The notes beneath the pieces were generated by a model, which saw only the letters and a program-made list of their open reading frames with translations, did no database searches and was not told the DNA's origin. Positions 13,930 through 25,702 of a stretch of 64,000 nucleotides of DNA are shown piece by piece. Source of the stretch: Nipponacmea schrenckii. Taxonomy: Eukaryota; Mollusca; Gastropoda; Lottiidae. Position 1 is the first letter of the stretch, and each line of letters starts with the position of its first letter. The position numbers were made by a program, and so were the translations under genes. Location of the stretch: contig CM060200.1 in assembly GCA_030562195.1 (NCBI GenBank), positions 3,844,001-3,908,000 of the forward strand, written 5' to 3'.

Positions 13930-14386
13930 GTAAACTCTTATCTCATTATCAGACTATTTGTATTGGACTGTCCGTATATCAACAAGACTCTGTTTACAGT
14001 ATACCATGTCTCAATCACTTGTTTAATTGGTTTGATCAGTTTGCTTAGTTGGGATTTTAATTGGCATTGGGTAAACAGGATAGTCTATTACATCTTACAA
14101 TCGATAAACTCATAACTCTCAAGTTTATTGGCACAAATTTCAATCGAACAATTCTTGTCTACTGTAATTTAACTAGTGATTGGAAATGTGAGGTATCACA
14201 TAAACAAATCAAGTAAAAGTCAGTTGAATTGAAATATTGTATCTGCATCTGTTTATGATAATAATTTTTTACCATTATGGTAACCATTCCATGTAATCAA
14301 CCAATCACAAGGTAAGGCTAAGATTTTCATTCGTAATGGATCTCCGATGCCATTCACAAAAAAAAAAAATGGATGAACGTTAAATT

Positions 14387-14552
14387 AAATCTATAATAAT
14401 CCCGCTAAATAAAGTTTATAGATTCTAAATTTATCAAGACATACCATCAGACATACATCCACTATAAATGCCAATCGAATTATATAATTCTCAACTCTTT
14501 TAGAACTCTCTGAACTTATTCTATTTCTTACTTATATTTTCTCTTGGGTTTT
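14387..14552 (+). repeat. Dispersed repeat pair, right copy
   Basis: This is the counterpart of 12009-12182, in the same orientation. Alignable sequence runs from TAAATCTATAATAATCCCGC through the TTACTTATATTTTCTC region. Divergence is visible but modest, including one short indel. Confidence 0.75.
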
Positions 14553-17500
14553 ACGTTTGACTATTATTAAATTTATGCGTACATAGCATATATACATTGA
14601 ATTGAATTGGATTGGCCATATATGACACAGTCGATGTAGATTTACAAGATAACATTTGGTTAGTATATGCTGGTTTAGGTATTTATATTTACAATATTTG
14701 ATTAACTCTAAGCAGCCTCTGCACGCATATTAAAAGTTATAAAAATTCAAAATTCAAACTTCAGTTGTAAATGTAATGAATACCACTATTAAACTAACTT
14801 TATTTCGATGTTTGTGTAAACTTTAATCACATTTTTAAAACTCTAAGTCTTAACGAAGTCATGAATAACATTGAAATTCTCCATGGGATATATATGTATA
14901 TCTTAGATAAGGAATATTTAATTATTTATTTCTAAACCTAATTAAGGAATCACGTTATGGAAAGAATGTACATTTCACATGAATGTACACAAAAGGTAAA
15001 TTCATAGCTGTCTCTTAACATATATTTTCCTTTTTTTATTATGGTAAGGGACATCACACGCCATATAGACTTTCTAAAGTGGCAGGTGTTTTAAAATAAA
15101 TCAAAGTTCTGGAACTTAAACTTATTTACTTGTCGATGTAGTATAAGATTCGACAGCAAGCAGAAGCTTGTGGCTTATGAACCATAGGAACATATTTGAG
15201 AAAGATCTTGTACACCACTGTACTACACTATTTAATAACTTGTCCTTGATGAAATAACTGTCAAATTTAAACATCTCTTGAAACATTATTAATAATTTGT
15301 TTTTAATTAAACTCCCGAGAATTAAGACTAGAAGTCAGAATGAAAACAGTCGTGTGTTTACCGTTAGTGTAATAAGTCATACAGTGAAAATGATCAATAT
15401 ATTCTCTTGTATTGAAGACGATTTTTCTGAAATTAATCACATGAATTGATGTTGTAAATAACTATTTCTGTCAATAAGAACTTTTTCACTGAAGAAAACG
15501 ATATGTTAAGGAGATCTGGCCTGTTTTTCGCTCAATTTCCACATTCTACTCTCATCAATAAAAAGCTGCTACAAGCTTCTTGAAACCTAATCGTGCAAAC
15601 ATAATAAAATAAAAGAAGTTGTTTGTAGTTTGAACGTTTCACCAACTGCTGGTTGCAAGACTGGCGAAGTCACAATTTCTGTTTTTTCCATTTACAATAA
15701 TTTTCATCAACTTAAAACAAATCATTCTCTCCATTAAGCATGTGAGTCTCCTACATACAATTATTCTGACATACTTAATAACGGGACGAGAAGAGAATAG
15801 ACATAATATGAAAAATGGTAGAATTATACAGGTTAAGCGATTGTTAGTATTTTCATGGAAATTTAATTATATCTACAGTGAAGGAGACAATGTGTTATTG
15901 GTTGTCTGGAATATGTCAATTTGTAACCAGACAATTATTACGTCGTTTGTCATATACATAGTTGTGCTCGTTCGATGAAAAATGAATCTTTGCTGCGATG
16001 GTAATGACAATTGTCTGATAACAAGGGAATAACAGCAGATAAATTCTCTGGTACATTGCTATGATCGTGACAGAACAGTTTCATAAATCATCTGTCGACG
16101 ACCATTAGAAAAAAATTATGTTTAATTCTGTGAATGGCTTAAACAGGAAGAACATCGTTTTGAAGAGTTGACCTTATACATGCTAATTTGATTAAAATAA
16201 CTGCATGGTTTAACAATCTGCTCGTTTAGTTCACTTACGCCCTTTGTTTTGTTGAAAAGATTTAATGACAGATGCAGTTGTGTAGTTCCTTCTGCAGGTT
16301 ATTTGTATAAGAGGTTTAAACAGTACTATGGTCATCAAGAACAAGTTAGATTACATCACAGGAAATTCAAATCAATATGAGTTTTGTATGTCTTTAGCAT
16401 CGACATATACATGGATGTATTTCATCCTGTTCTAATCGCAAAGACGTCACTATGAAATAAACAATAAGTCTTCCTTGTGATTATTAGTTTGAGTTTGTCA
16501 CTTTTAAAACGTAGTTTACAATTAAACAAATTGTGAAATTACTTAAGTATTATTTTAACAAAAACAACAGAAAGTCATCAATGAACGAGCTATAACCTGC
16601 AACTGTGTGTGGTTTATGTTTCTTATTTGGTTCATGTTTTGCAGTGTATTCATCATAACATGCATTTAGACCAGCTGGTAAAATGTAGAAGCACATCTTA
16701 TTGATAAATTATAAATATAAACATGTATATTCAATATACAAGTTTTCACGCCTTTGTATGTTTTCCATAATTAATGGAAGAAATGTTTCTTAAATAAACA
16801 CAGTGTCAAATTAAAACCTTGTTTAATATTTTCGTTGTTGAATTGAACAAATGAATTAGTTACACATTAGCACACATGTTAAAGATTACTATTGGCATAC
16901 TGTTTATATGCATAAAGCATACGATGTGATAGAAGTGTCTCTTTTCCAAACCGAAGTCATATACATAGTTGAGATAACACATTATGAAACAATCCGTTCT
17001 AATATATGTATAATATCATCGGGGTATTTTGTTATCCTTTCTTTTATTCATCTAGCTTTGGCTGTAAGTGAACACATTCACTGGACAGAAATGCCTTCTA
17101 ATTTTCTTAAACCAAACAATTGATAACTGGGGCTTTATTCAACGGTTCAGTGAAGGTACATTCGCCTTAATTGGCGATTGGTATGGATAACAATTAGTTC
17201 AGTAAATAATTTCAGACTTGAATCATTGCTTAATAAAGACGAAAGTTTCATCGTCAAAACGTCGTTAGTAAGCCTATTTATTTAAATAAATTGTTGTCCA
17301 TATAATCTTGTCCAGTTAATTATTCTCAGAATGTTATATACTGTTCAAGGAACAGAAGTCTGCTTTGCTGTCTTGCTGTGTTGTAATATATTTTATAAAG
17401 TATATAATAAGGATATTGTAGAAAGAATGTTATAGATTGTTTATGATGATCAAAATAGAGTGATAATTGTATATACCAGACAGAATAGGTTATAAAGAAC

Positions 17501-20377
17501 CTCACTTCATGAAATATATACAACATCATAAATTATACTTCTTACTGTTTCGAACTATATCTTACCTTTGAGCATGAACCAGAAAATGAAGACGTTTCGT
17601 TTCATATTTCACCTTACTTATGATTTGTATAATTTAACTTTCTGGGCCATTTGAAAATTCCAACATATATTTCGTTTTATCTTCTTCAGCTGATGACTTT
17701 AAGTCAACAATATGAAAAATGACACAGCAATGCTCATTACTCATTCTTTTAACTCTCTTGTATGCATCTTTTAAGCTGTCATTAATTTTTGCTCTAGAGA
17801 TTGAAGAGATAATCATATGCAAGATAGAGATAAAAATAGATCTATTCTCTCCATTATCTCAACCTGTATATTAAACTACCAAACTAATGTTAAAAGAATG
17901 AAAATCTCGGCTAAAAGACTGAGACATGCAAAGTACATAAAACTTCATTGGTGGAATGTCGTTAAATTTCTCAAATATTCCTTGGTTTGTCTATCAATCA
18001 ACAAGCCTTGTATGTTAGAAGATGTGTGAAACTGGCTGTCAGTGGAATATCTCACATTACACCTTACAAAGCATTCCTCTGATAAGTAAAATAAACATGT
18101 TTAGTGTAGAAACACAAGATTTCAGGATAGGAGTGTCAAGACCAAGTGGAAATAAGGAGCCAGAGGATATTCCATTCGATCTATTTGCAGAATTACAAAA
18201 ACATAACACCGAAACAACCAAGGTTCTTCATCTACACAAATGGTGCTGGTATGGTAACAGGAAGGGGACATTTTATGCAATGTGGCATAAAACTGAAAAT
18301 GTAAGAGTTCCTGATATAGATCTTTATACAGTTTCAATGGCAATTGGTCTGTTGTTATTAGCCCATTAATAAATAGAGACATATGATATACTTTTCTTCA
18401 ATACGAAATGATTGATGTTTTGGAAGGTTAAGTGTAATGGTTGGCTCAATATCATACATTATTTTGCTGTTATTAATGGCTATATTCCAAGTAGATCTGG
18501 AATTCAAGAATAGTTCATGGATAAAAAGGATCAACTTCAGACAGCAATTTAGATTTACACAATATATACCTATTATGATGGCAATATAAGTAATTATATG
18601 TATTATAGAAAATCTTATATACATTTACAGCATATTATTTTCGTTAATAATGACTGATAATTCTTGAAGTAAGGCTTGTTACTGATATTTCTTTCAGCTT
18701 ACTTGCAATCGAAAAGTCAGTTATTTTCAGAAGTGAACAAGTTACACAAGATAGTAATTATAGGATAAATTCATCAGATGAAATGAACTATATGTAACTA
18801 AGTATAAATGTCTTGATATGTTTTATTGTGTCACCATTCGTCTGATGACGACACGTGTAACTTGTGTTGAAACGTTATGTACCCATGTATTACAGAATTG
18901 TGTATTTATCCCATTGTTATCAACTTGTGTTATATAAGTGCTCCGCTCTTCTAAATGTCGATAAAATCTTGTAATATACAAACCATTTAATAAGAAAGTC
19001 TTAAGATATGTCTATATTATATAAGGTCACTACAATTCATTTCGATTGAATCACTTACTTTCGAGCATTAAATATGCGCTGCTTTATACATAGTTTCATC
19101 AACTTCTCGCCTACAAATTGGCATGGTTTTAAAGAAAGTAAAAAAATAAGGTAAGTATAAAAGAAAGAATGAAATTGACCAGAAACTACAAGTGAGATAC
19201 AGTCTGCTGTTGATTTATAGGAGGTATTGTGGTGTACTTATTTCTGTGATTTCAATTAAAACTACATTAGATTACTTCTATACATGTCTTATACGCATTA
19301 AACCATACCTCGAAATTAGCAGTTAATTAGCTAAATGTGCTTTACTATTAAATTTCTAATCGAAGATAAAATTCAACATTTTTTTTTCCAAAAAAATGCG
19401 ATATGGTGTGAAAACAATCGAGATTATTCCATTAATTTCAGCGACGAACATAATTCTTGATTGGATTTGATTTGTACACTCGAGAGTCACTAAAACGTTA
19501 ATAGAGAAACAATTCAGACTAATACAGTCTGGAAACTGATTTCTTTTTTCAAGTTTAGCAAAAATTCCTTATATAACGTTGACATACATTAAAACGTATT
19601 CCATATTATATTAATTGTGTATATTATCCATTATATTATCCATTAAAGCACCAATAAATAAGTACACCCCGTGGATTAATAACCTGAATTCCTGTTGATA
19701 TAGATTGCGTGTTAATCTTTAATTTCATGCATTTTGAATAATGTCTATGCAACAAATCAATATTATTGTCATTGAATGACATTCGTTGTTATCTCAAACA
19801 ACCTTATAGAAACAAACATGACATTTTTTGATAGAGAGTGCATGAATGAAAATAATTATTATCATTATATCAGTAAAACACATTGTTGTAATCATTATCA
19901 GTAAATATCGTAACACAGCAATTTTTATATAATGATTAATGATTCATTATTTGATCGACTTTTTATCGAACTGCTATATAATACCCATTGAATCTAAAAC
20001 AGTTATTTTTTTAAAGGATAAAATATTGTAAATTTTTAGAATTATCGTCACAAACGCATATTGGAACATTGATCAATCTAATGTCAATGAAGATAGGTAT
20101 AGGGCGAACAATTAATTGAATTTGAGGTTATTCATCAAAAAGAATTTTTTTATGGACAATACAAACCTATAAGTGTTCAGCCTATTTTGTCATTATTTAA
20201 TTACTGTGTATATTTTTCGTATGTCTCATTTTGAGATCTTGAATAAAGTTATTATTATTATCATTATTGCATTATACTTAGTAGGCACAACCGGTGACAA
20301 CAGCCAATGATATATGCCACTATTACATGGTTATGTATACTATTTAAACTTCTAGGTTATAGGTTTATATTTAATTA
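14553..20377. other. Intergenic stretch, no supported gene
   Basis: Several 60-115-codon frames lie here, the longest at 18022-18369 with a 62-codon minus frame and a 70-codon plus frame just upstream (17634-18029). None shows a known motif, a compositional jump or family resemblance. The 18022 frame is slightly less AT-driven than average, so an unrecognised exon or an old element cannot be excluded. A run near 20240-20270 (AATAAAG followed by ATT repeats) resembles the 3' tail of a non-LTR retrotransposon, but no coding remains were seen. Confidence 0.4.
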
Positions 20378-20770
20378 TACAGGGTATCCACAAAGTCTGG
20401 GTACATAAGGATTAACAAATATTTTTAAAATAAAATAATTTTATTTAACTCTAATATTAAAAAATGATGTTTCCAATATGTTATCCATCATTTTCTATAA
20501 AGAATTTAATGCTCCTTGCAAAGTTCAGATGAACTCCATTAAATTTTGCATTAAAGGTTTGCATTTCCATCGATTTCAGCACACTGACTGGAAATGCCTC
20601 TCTCATATGGTTATAAATCTTCATTGAGTAAACTTTGTCTTTTTAATATACCCCATAAAACAGTCACAGTGTAAAAATCTGGTGAAAGAGGGGAACCACT
20701 TCCCCTCCACCACTTCTTGTAGTTAGGAAAATGAAATCGCCATGTACCAAACCTTTGTGGACACCCTGTA
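20378..20770 (-). mobile_element. Mariner-type transposon relic with terminal inverted repeats
   Basis: The ends are TA-CAGGGTATCCACAAAGTC on the left and the inverted match CAGGGTGTCCACAAAGGTTT-TA on the right. The inverted repeats agree at about 23 of 27 positions, and TA lies on both sides, as expected for the Tc1/mariner superfamily. Inside, the minus strand reads FTRFLHCDCFMGYIKK, which resembles the third catalytic block of mariner transposases (consensus PRSPDLTPCDFFLWGYLK). After a frameshift it continues with an alignable C-terminal stretch ending near FIENDG and then a stop. The N-terminal two thirds are missing, so this is an internally deleted non-autonomous copy. Confidence 0.8.
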
Positions 20771-23700
20771 CATGTATCTTATTATATTTATCACCTGGTT
20801 AAATCACATATTGTAGCATGGTATAAAAAAGCAGTAAGTCCAACGATGTGTTTGTATAGTTTTTTTTCGCAAAGATTGTATTAAGAAAACGAGCATGAAG
20901 GAGTTTCATGCCTTACACCAAATACGATTTTTGTTTATTGAAAGTGAGTGAGGCATGAAGAAGCGTCAATCAAGAACAGCTGTATGGAAGTAGTTGAAAG
21001 AAATCCAATGACAGCTCGGAAATAAAACGTCTAAACCAGAATAGCATTCACTGTTCAACATGGAACCTTTGCCCTGGGGCGGCTTATCGAAAAGGTGAAT
21101 TAAGATAATTGATTTCTGTTGGAGGAGAAAATAGCCTTTGCCATTTGTTCAGTAATAATATTGTGAGGACCAAGTATTGTTCTATGTGTTCTGATCATGT
21201 CTAGACTTTAAATTAGAATTTAACTATACAGTTGACAATGCTGTTATTGATGTTGACTTAATTATGATTTAGTTAATCCAATGCTTGTGCATTTGATATT
21301 TTGAACAGTCATGTTTCATGAGTTCGATGGTAATTTGAATATGCAACTATGCATTTCATAGTCCATATCTGAAATATGTTCTCAGCATTATAGGCAGCTT
21401 TGTTTTAGGATACAGCTAACCTTGCTAAAAGGAATTTCGTCTTCTGACTACTCTCTAATACTCATGTATGAATAGCACTTTTTTAAAACTTAACTTTGAA
21501 ATCGTTTCCACTTATAAAACTGGCAAATCTTGGTAAATATTTAATACACACTTCCTCTGAGGAATGGAAATATCACAACATAACGTGACTGTAAAATTAT
21601 CGCCTGTAACAAAATGCCAAACAATATTTTCCAATGTGTATCAGAAAAGACAATCATTGTCTTTTTTTAAGCTGATGTCCTAATAACAAATTAATAATCG
21701 GCGAAATTCATAATACCTATGAATATGTGACGTAGATTATTTCCAAACCTCATCATGAACAGAATATTGGGTAAATGGTAACATAGTTTCTTTTACTAGA
21801 AATATTGAGATGTTGATAAATATTTGATGATCCACTTGGCTAGAAGACTATCATTACCCTAGTCCAAATAAACTAGTAATTCTTTATATCTTAAAAGTCC
21901 TAATAGGTATGGCAGACACAATTATTCTTATAATAAGTCACATAAAATGGATATAGGCCTGTTAACTTTCTGTTCTCGTAACAAAATATCAACACCATAA
22001 GAACATTGTAAACAGATATGTATCAAGAAAGATCAATAAAGGGACACGTTCGACCAGAATCGGAAACGTTTTAGCTAAGCTAATATAAGTTCACAGCTCA
22101 CTTCCGAAATCTAAGCCGTGCAAAATTATTCGCGTTTAACAGTTGAAATGACGACGGTTTAGTATCTTGATAAATTGTCGTATATAGATGGGAGAAATAA
22201 AAAAAAAACAGAATTTCGAGTTTAAAGTATAATTGAAGCAATTATAAAAATTTCATCCAGTCTGAAGACTTTTTATATACATTCCAGCTATATTGTAAAA
22301 GCAAAAACAAATCGTCTTGTAACTGTAGTGAATATACAGTTAACAAACATTAAAAGGTGAGAGAACAAAGTTTTAATTAGTTTTTTGCTGATTAGGCATG
22401 GTATGCTGAAGTATATTTCTGATAGCCATGTTATGGTTCAATACTACGATGTCTTCCTAACACACTAGAAATGCCACACTCTTAAGTTTGCAGTTGCCAT
22501 TAGAAGAACCTTTTTTTACATATATTCAAGACAAAAAAATTCCCGAAGATGGCGAACTAAGTCCTTTAAGCAATATGGTAAAAGCGAAAACAAGTTTGTC
22601 TTGTAACTGTCGCAAATATAATACAGTTAAAAATCATTCAAAAATTGAAAGCAAGAAGGACCAGTTATGCCGGTGAATGTAATGATCGATAATGGGATTA
22701 ATACCGGCTCCAATCTGGTTGTACCCTAAGTACAACTTAACCCTATTGAATCAAAATGAAACTTGCTTAATACTACTGTTCATAATTGATTTATGATTGC
22801 CAAATTTAAGCAGAACTTTATTTTTTGACTCCGAATGTTATAGCTGATTTATAAATGTTGACACCAGAAAAGTTTTTGATTGATTTTTCGCTGATTAGGC
22901 ATGATATGCTGAGGTATATTTTGGATATTTCGGTCAAGTTTCCATATGAAGATGTCTTAGTGATAGGCTAAAAAGAATACACCCTTAAGTGTTGTAGTTG
23001 CGATGAACGTTATTAGAATTAGAAAATTCCCTTTCCCCTTACATAAGGTATATAACAATTATACTAACAATATTCACAGATTGATTTCAAACTGTCCAGT
23101 AAGTAATATGTCACCTTCATTTATAGGATACATCAATCTTTCCTGACCCTGAACATATTACAAGACTAAGTTTCCTCCTGATTTATTGCAGTTAACAGTC
23201 TAATACTTGTCTGAAAGAAAAGGTAATTTAAAGACAAAATGACAATAAAATATAGTTAACCCGCGGACTGAAAGTCATAATTTAGTACTCGAAACTTAGG
23301 TCATTTGTATATGAAAACGTGTGGATGTCGGATGACGAATTTTTAGAAAAAAAATTCGGGAATTCTCACAATTGATTTCTACAGTAAAAGGGAGGTAAAT
23401 ATTTAATGTTGACGATCTAGACCCCATTTGTTCAGCATAGTGTTGTCATACAAATACATATTAAAACGGTCTATTTTATGATTTTTAAATAAAAAGAAAA
23501 ATTTAAAGAATATTGTGAATAACTTAAAACGCGTGGATGGATTGACCCGATGAACTGGAGTTTGCTCAAACTGAAGTTATCTTTCGAATCTTGTAATTTG
23601 AACATCGCGCTAGAACTGGAAACTATTATAACGACAAGTAACGCAAATACATAAGTAAAAACCCATTTATTTATTTTAAAAAATGGTGAATTATCCAAGG

Positions 23701-24300
23701 AGTTTGTCAAATTATCTAAAGCTTCAATGGTGAAGTAGGGTATATTGTCATAAATACACCCACGACAATAATAATAAATTTACGCTTATGCCTTACAGAA
23801 TTATCTGTACTAGAACTACATCAATAAATGGATCAACGTGATATAAAAAACATAAACCAGATTTCTAAAGACAAAATAATTATGCACCTGATGATACCAT
23901 TAACGTTTTATTGAATTTAAAATTTAAGGAAATAATTTTGAGAATATGAACGGTGATGGGATCACTTTAAATGGGTTTGTTCAATATTACATATTAATAC
24001 CAGGGTAAATTTGGGTGGTGTGATATCATTCAGAGATTACTGTTAACCAGATTAGTATAAGTAATAATAAATAGTACAAAAGGATTAAGATAAATATAAG
24101 AATACAAAGGTTAGATCTCAATGTTTTAGGTGTAACTTATTGTAGTAAACATTCTCTATAGCAGTGTCAGGAGACTGGCCGCAAGTTTTACTATTGTTGA
24201 AAGACTCATATCAGGTATTGTGCTTACGTCTCTGATTCTTTTAGTGCGTGTACTTGTTGGTGGCAATTTGATTTTCATAATATTTCACTTAGGCATATCA
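20771..24300. other. Intergenic stretch with diverged local duplications
   Basis: No supported gene. Two sets of diverged duplications are visible. AAAGC-AAAACAA-TCTTGTAACTGT at about 22298 recurs at 22579. CTGATTAGGCATG-TATGCTGA-GTATATTT at about 22392 recurs at 22892 with matching downstream words (GATGTCTT, CTTAAGT, GTTGC). A 62-codon frame (22488-22676) spans one unit and has no recognisable domain. These may be decayed exons or an old tandem repeat. Confidence 0.45.
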
Positions 24301-24308
24301 ATTTTCAG

Positions 24309-25100
24309 AAAACTGTCGTAATTGTCTTATATACGTCCTTACAAGATATGTTTGATAAAGGGAGACTTTTTGTCATTTTAGAATATCCGGAAAACATGAC
24401 ATCTACTAGCATCAATTCACCATTAGGATGGAGGATGTCCAGTAACTTTCACCATCTAAGGAGAGTAAAACCATCCAAATCGATCGGAATGCATGTCAAC
24501 TTACATAAAAATCTTAATCCAATGTTTTTTCCAAAGGGACAAACAAGTAAAGCGTCAAATTTAACACCCAGGGTGGCAGAAAATATTATTTACAGACAAC
24601 GTGTTAGAGGCAGATTAACAGGGTTACCGGAACCAGATAAAGAATACTATCTGATTAAAGTTCAACCGTGTGATGAGCTCGACTCGTCTTATCACAGTCG
24701 CAGGGGCAGTGGGAGCTGCAGTAGTAGTAGCAGCAGCAAAGACTGTAGCAGTAGCAGTAGTAGTAGCAGCGATTCTAGTAGTGATACCAGCAGCAGTAGT
24801 AGTAACGACACGAGTAGCACCAGTAGACACGATACTAGCACCAATGCCAGTCATGATTCTTGCAGCAACAAAAGTCACGATACTAGCATCAATAATGGTG
24901 ATAACATTGATAGTAATAGTAATGGTTGCCATAATGGATATTGTGATATTGATAACGATAACGAAGATGAATATTATTATGAAGATGTTCAATCGCTATC
25001 CCTGGAAGACAGGAGACGTCAGTATAATCAACAAATCATTGACAATGTAGTAGAGCGATTGTATCCTTCTAAACGCAACACATTTTGGACCAATTCATAA
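24309..25100 (+). CDS. Serine-rich protein, probably a terminal exon; family not recognised
   Basis: An ATG at 24348 opens 250 codons. The frame is also open upstream to an AG at 24307-24308 after a pyrimidine-poor stretch, so this may be the last exon of a spliced gene instead of a single-exon gene. The first 105 residues are mixed and basic. Residues about 116-180 are dominated by Ser with Asp, Thr and Cys, encoded by AGC/AGT trinucleotide runs. An acidic DNDNEDEYYYED patch follows. The C-terminus LEDRRRQYNQQIIDNVVERL looks helical and non-repetitive, which argues for a real protein. No enzyme motif, signal peptide or membrane segment is seen. The stop is at 25098-25100. Nearby frames at 25085-25494 are not supported. 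Confidence 0.5.
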   Translation, partial: KTVVIVLYTSLQDMFDKGRLFVILEYPENMTSTSINSPLGWRMSSNFHHLRRVKPSKSIGMHVNLHKNLNPMFFPKGQTSKASNLTPRVAENIIYRQRVRGRLTGLPEPDKEYYLIKVQPCDELDSSYHSRRGSGSCSSSSSSKDCSSSSSSSSDSSSDTSSSSSNDTSSTSRHDTSTNASHDSCSNKSHDTSINNGDNIDSNSNGCHNGYCDIDNDNEDEYYYEDVQSLSLEDRRRQYNQQIIDNVVERLYPSKRNTFWTNS

Positions 25101-25702
25101 ACTTTGAAAACAATTACCCTTATTTTATGATGAGACCTGGCTTCTCTATGTGTATAATTCTAGAATTCCGAAGACAATCGTTCGTCATGTATTTGTATAA
25201 ACATATTGTATATTTATCTAATTTTATATTTAGGAGCCTTTATTTGGCTAGTATTGTGACTATAATTTGTGACAATGTGGACAAACATTGTCTCTGCAAA
25301 CACGAGCATGTGGTTTGAAATTTGTCTGTACTTCATATTCTTCCTTATGTGAAGAGTTCATTGGTTGCCACAAGTGTTTTCATAAAATTCACAGGAAAAT
25401 AAGCAGCATTTGTTTCAAGAAGCGATCGCATCACAGCAAGTACACGAAACACAATAAATTTTCATTGAGACTTCTTCATCCGATGATCGCTTAGGTGTCG
25501 GGTGCGTTTCGACCTTAATGCATGAATTGTGAATTCGATCGAAACATCGCACCAAAAGTCGCTTGGCAATCGCCCTTGTCAGTAGAATAAAAAGGCTTAA
25601 GAACCAATTTCTCTTTCTTGGGTCAATATAATACCTATAATGTTTTCTATTGTTTTATATTGATGCATGCACATCATATAATAGTATACAAACAAAATAG
25701 TG

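Noticed and set aside
17634..18369. Cluster of small frames on both strands as a gene
   Set aside because: No recognised domain, no consistent splice model, and overlapping opposite frames. It is left as an unexplained stretch.
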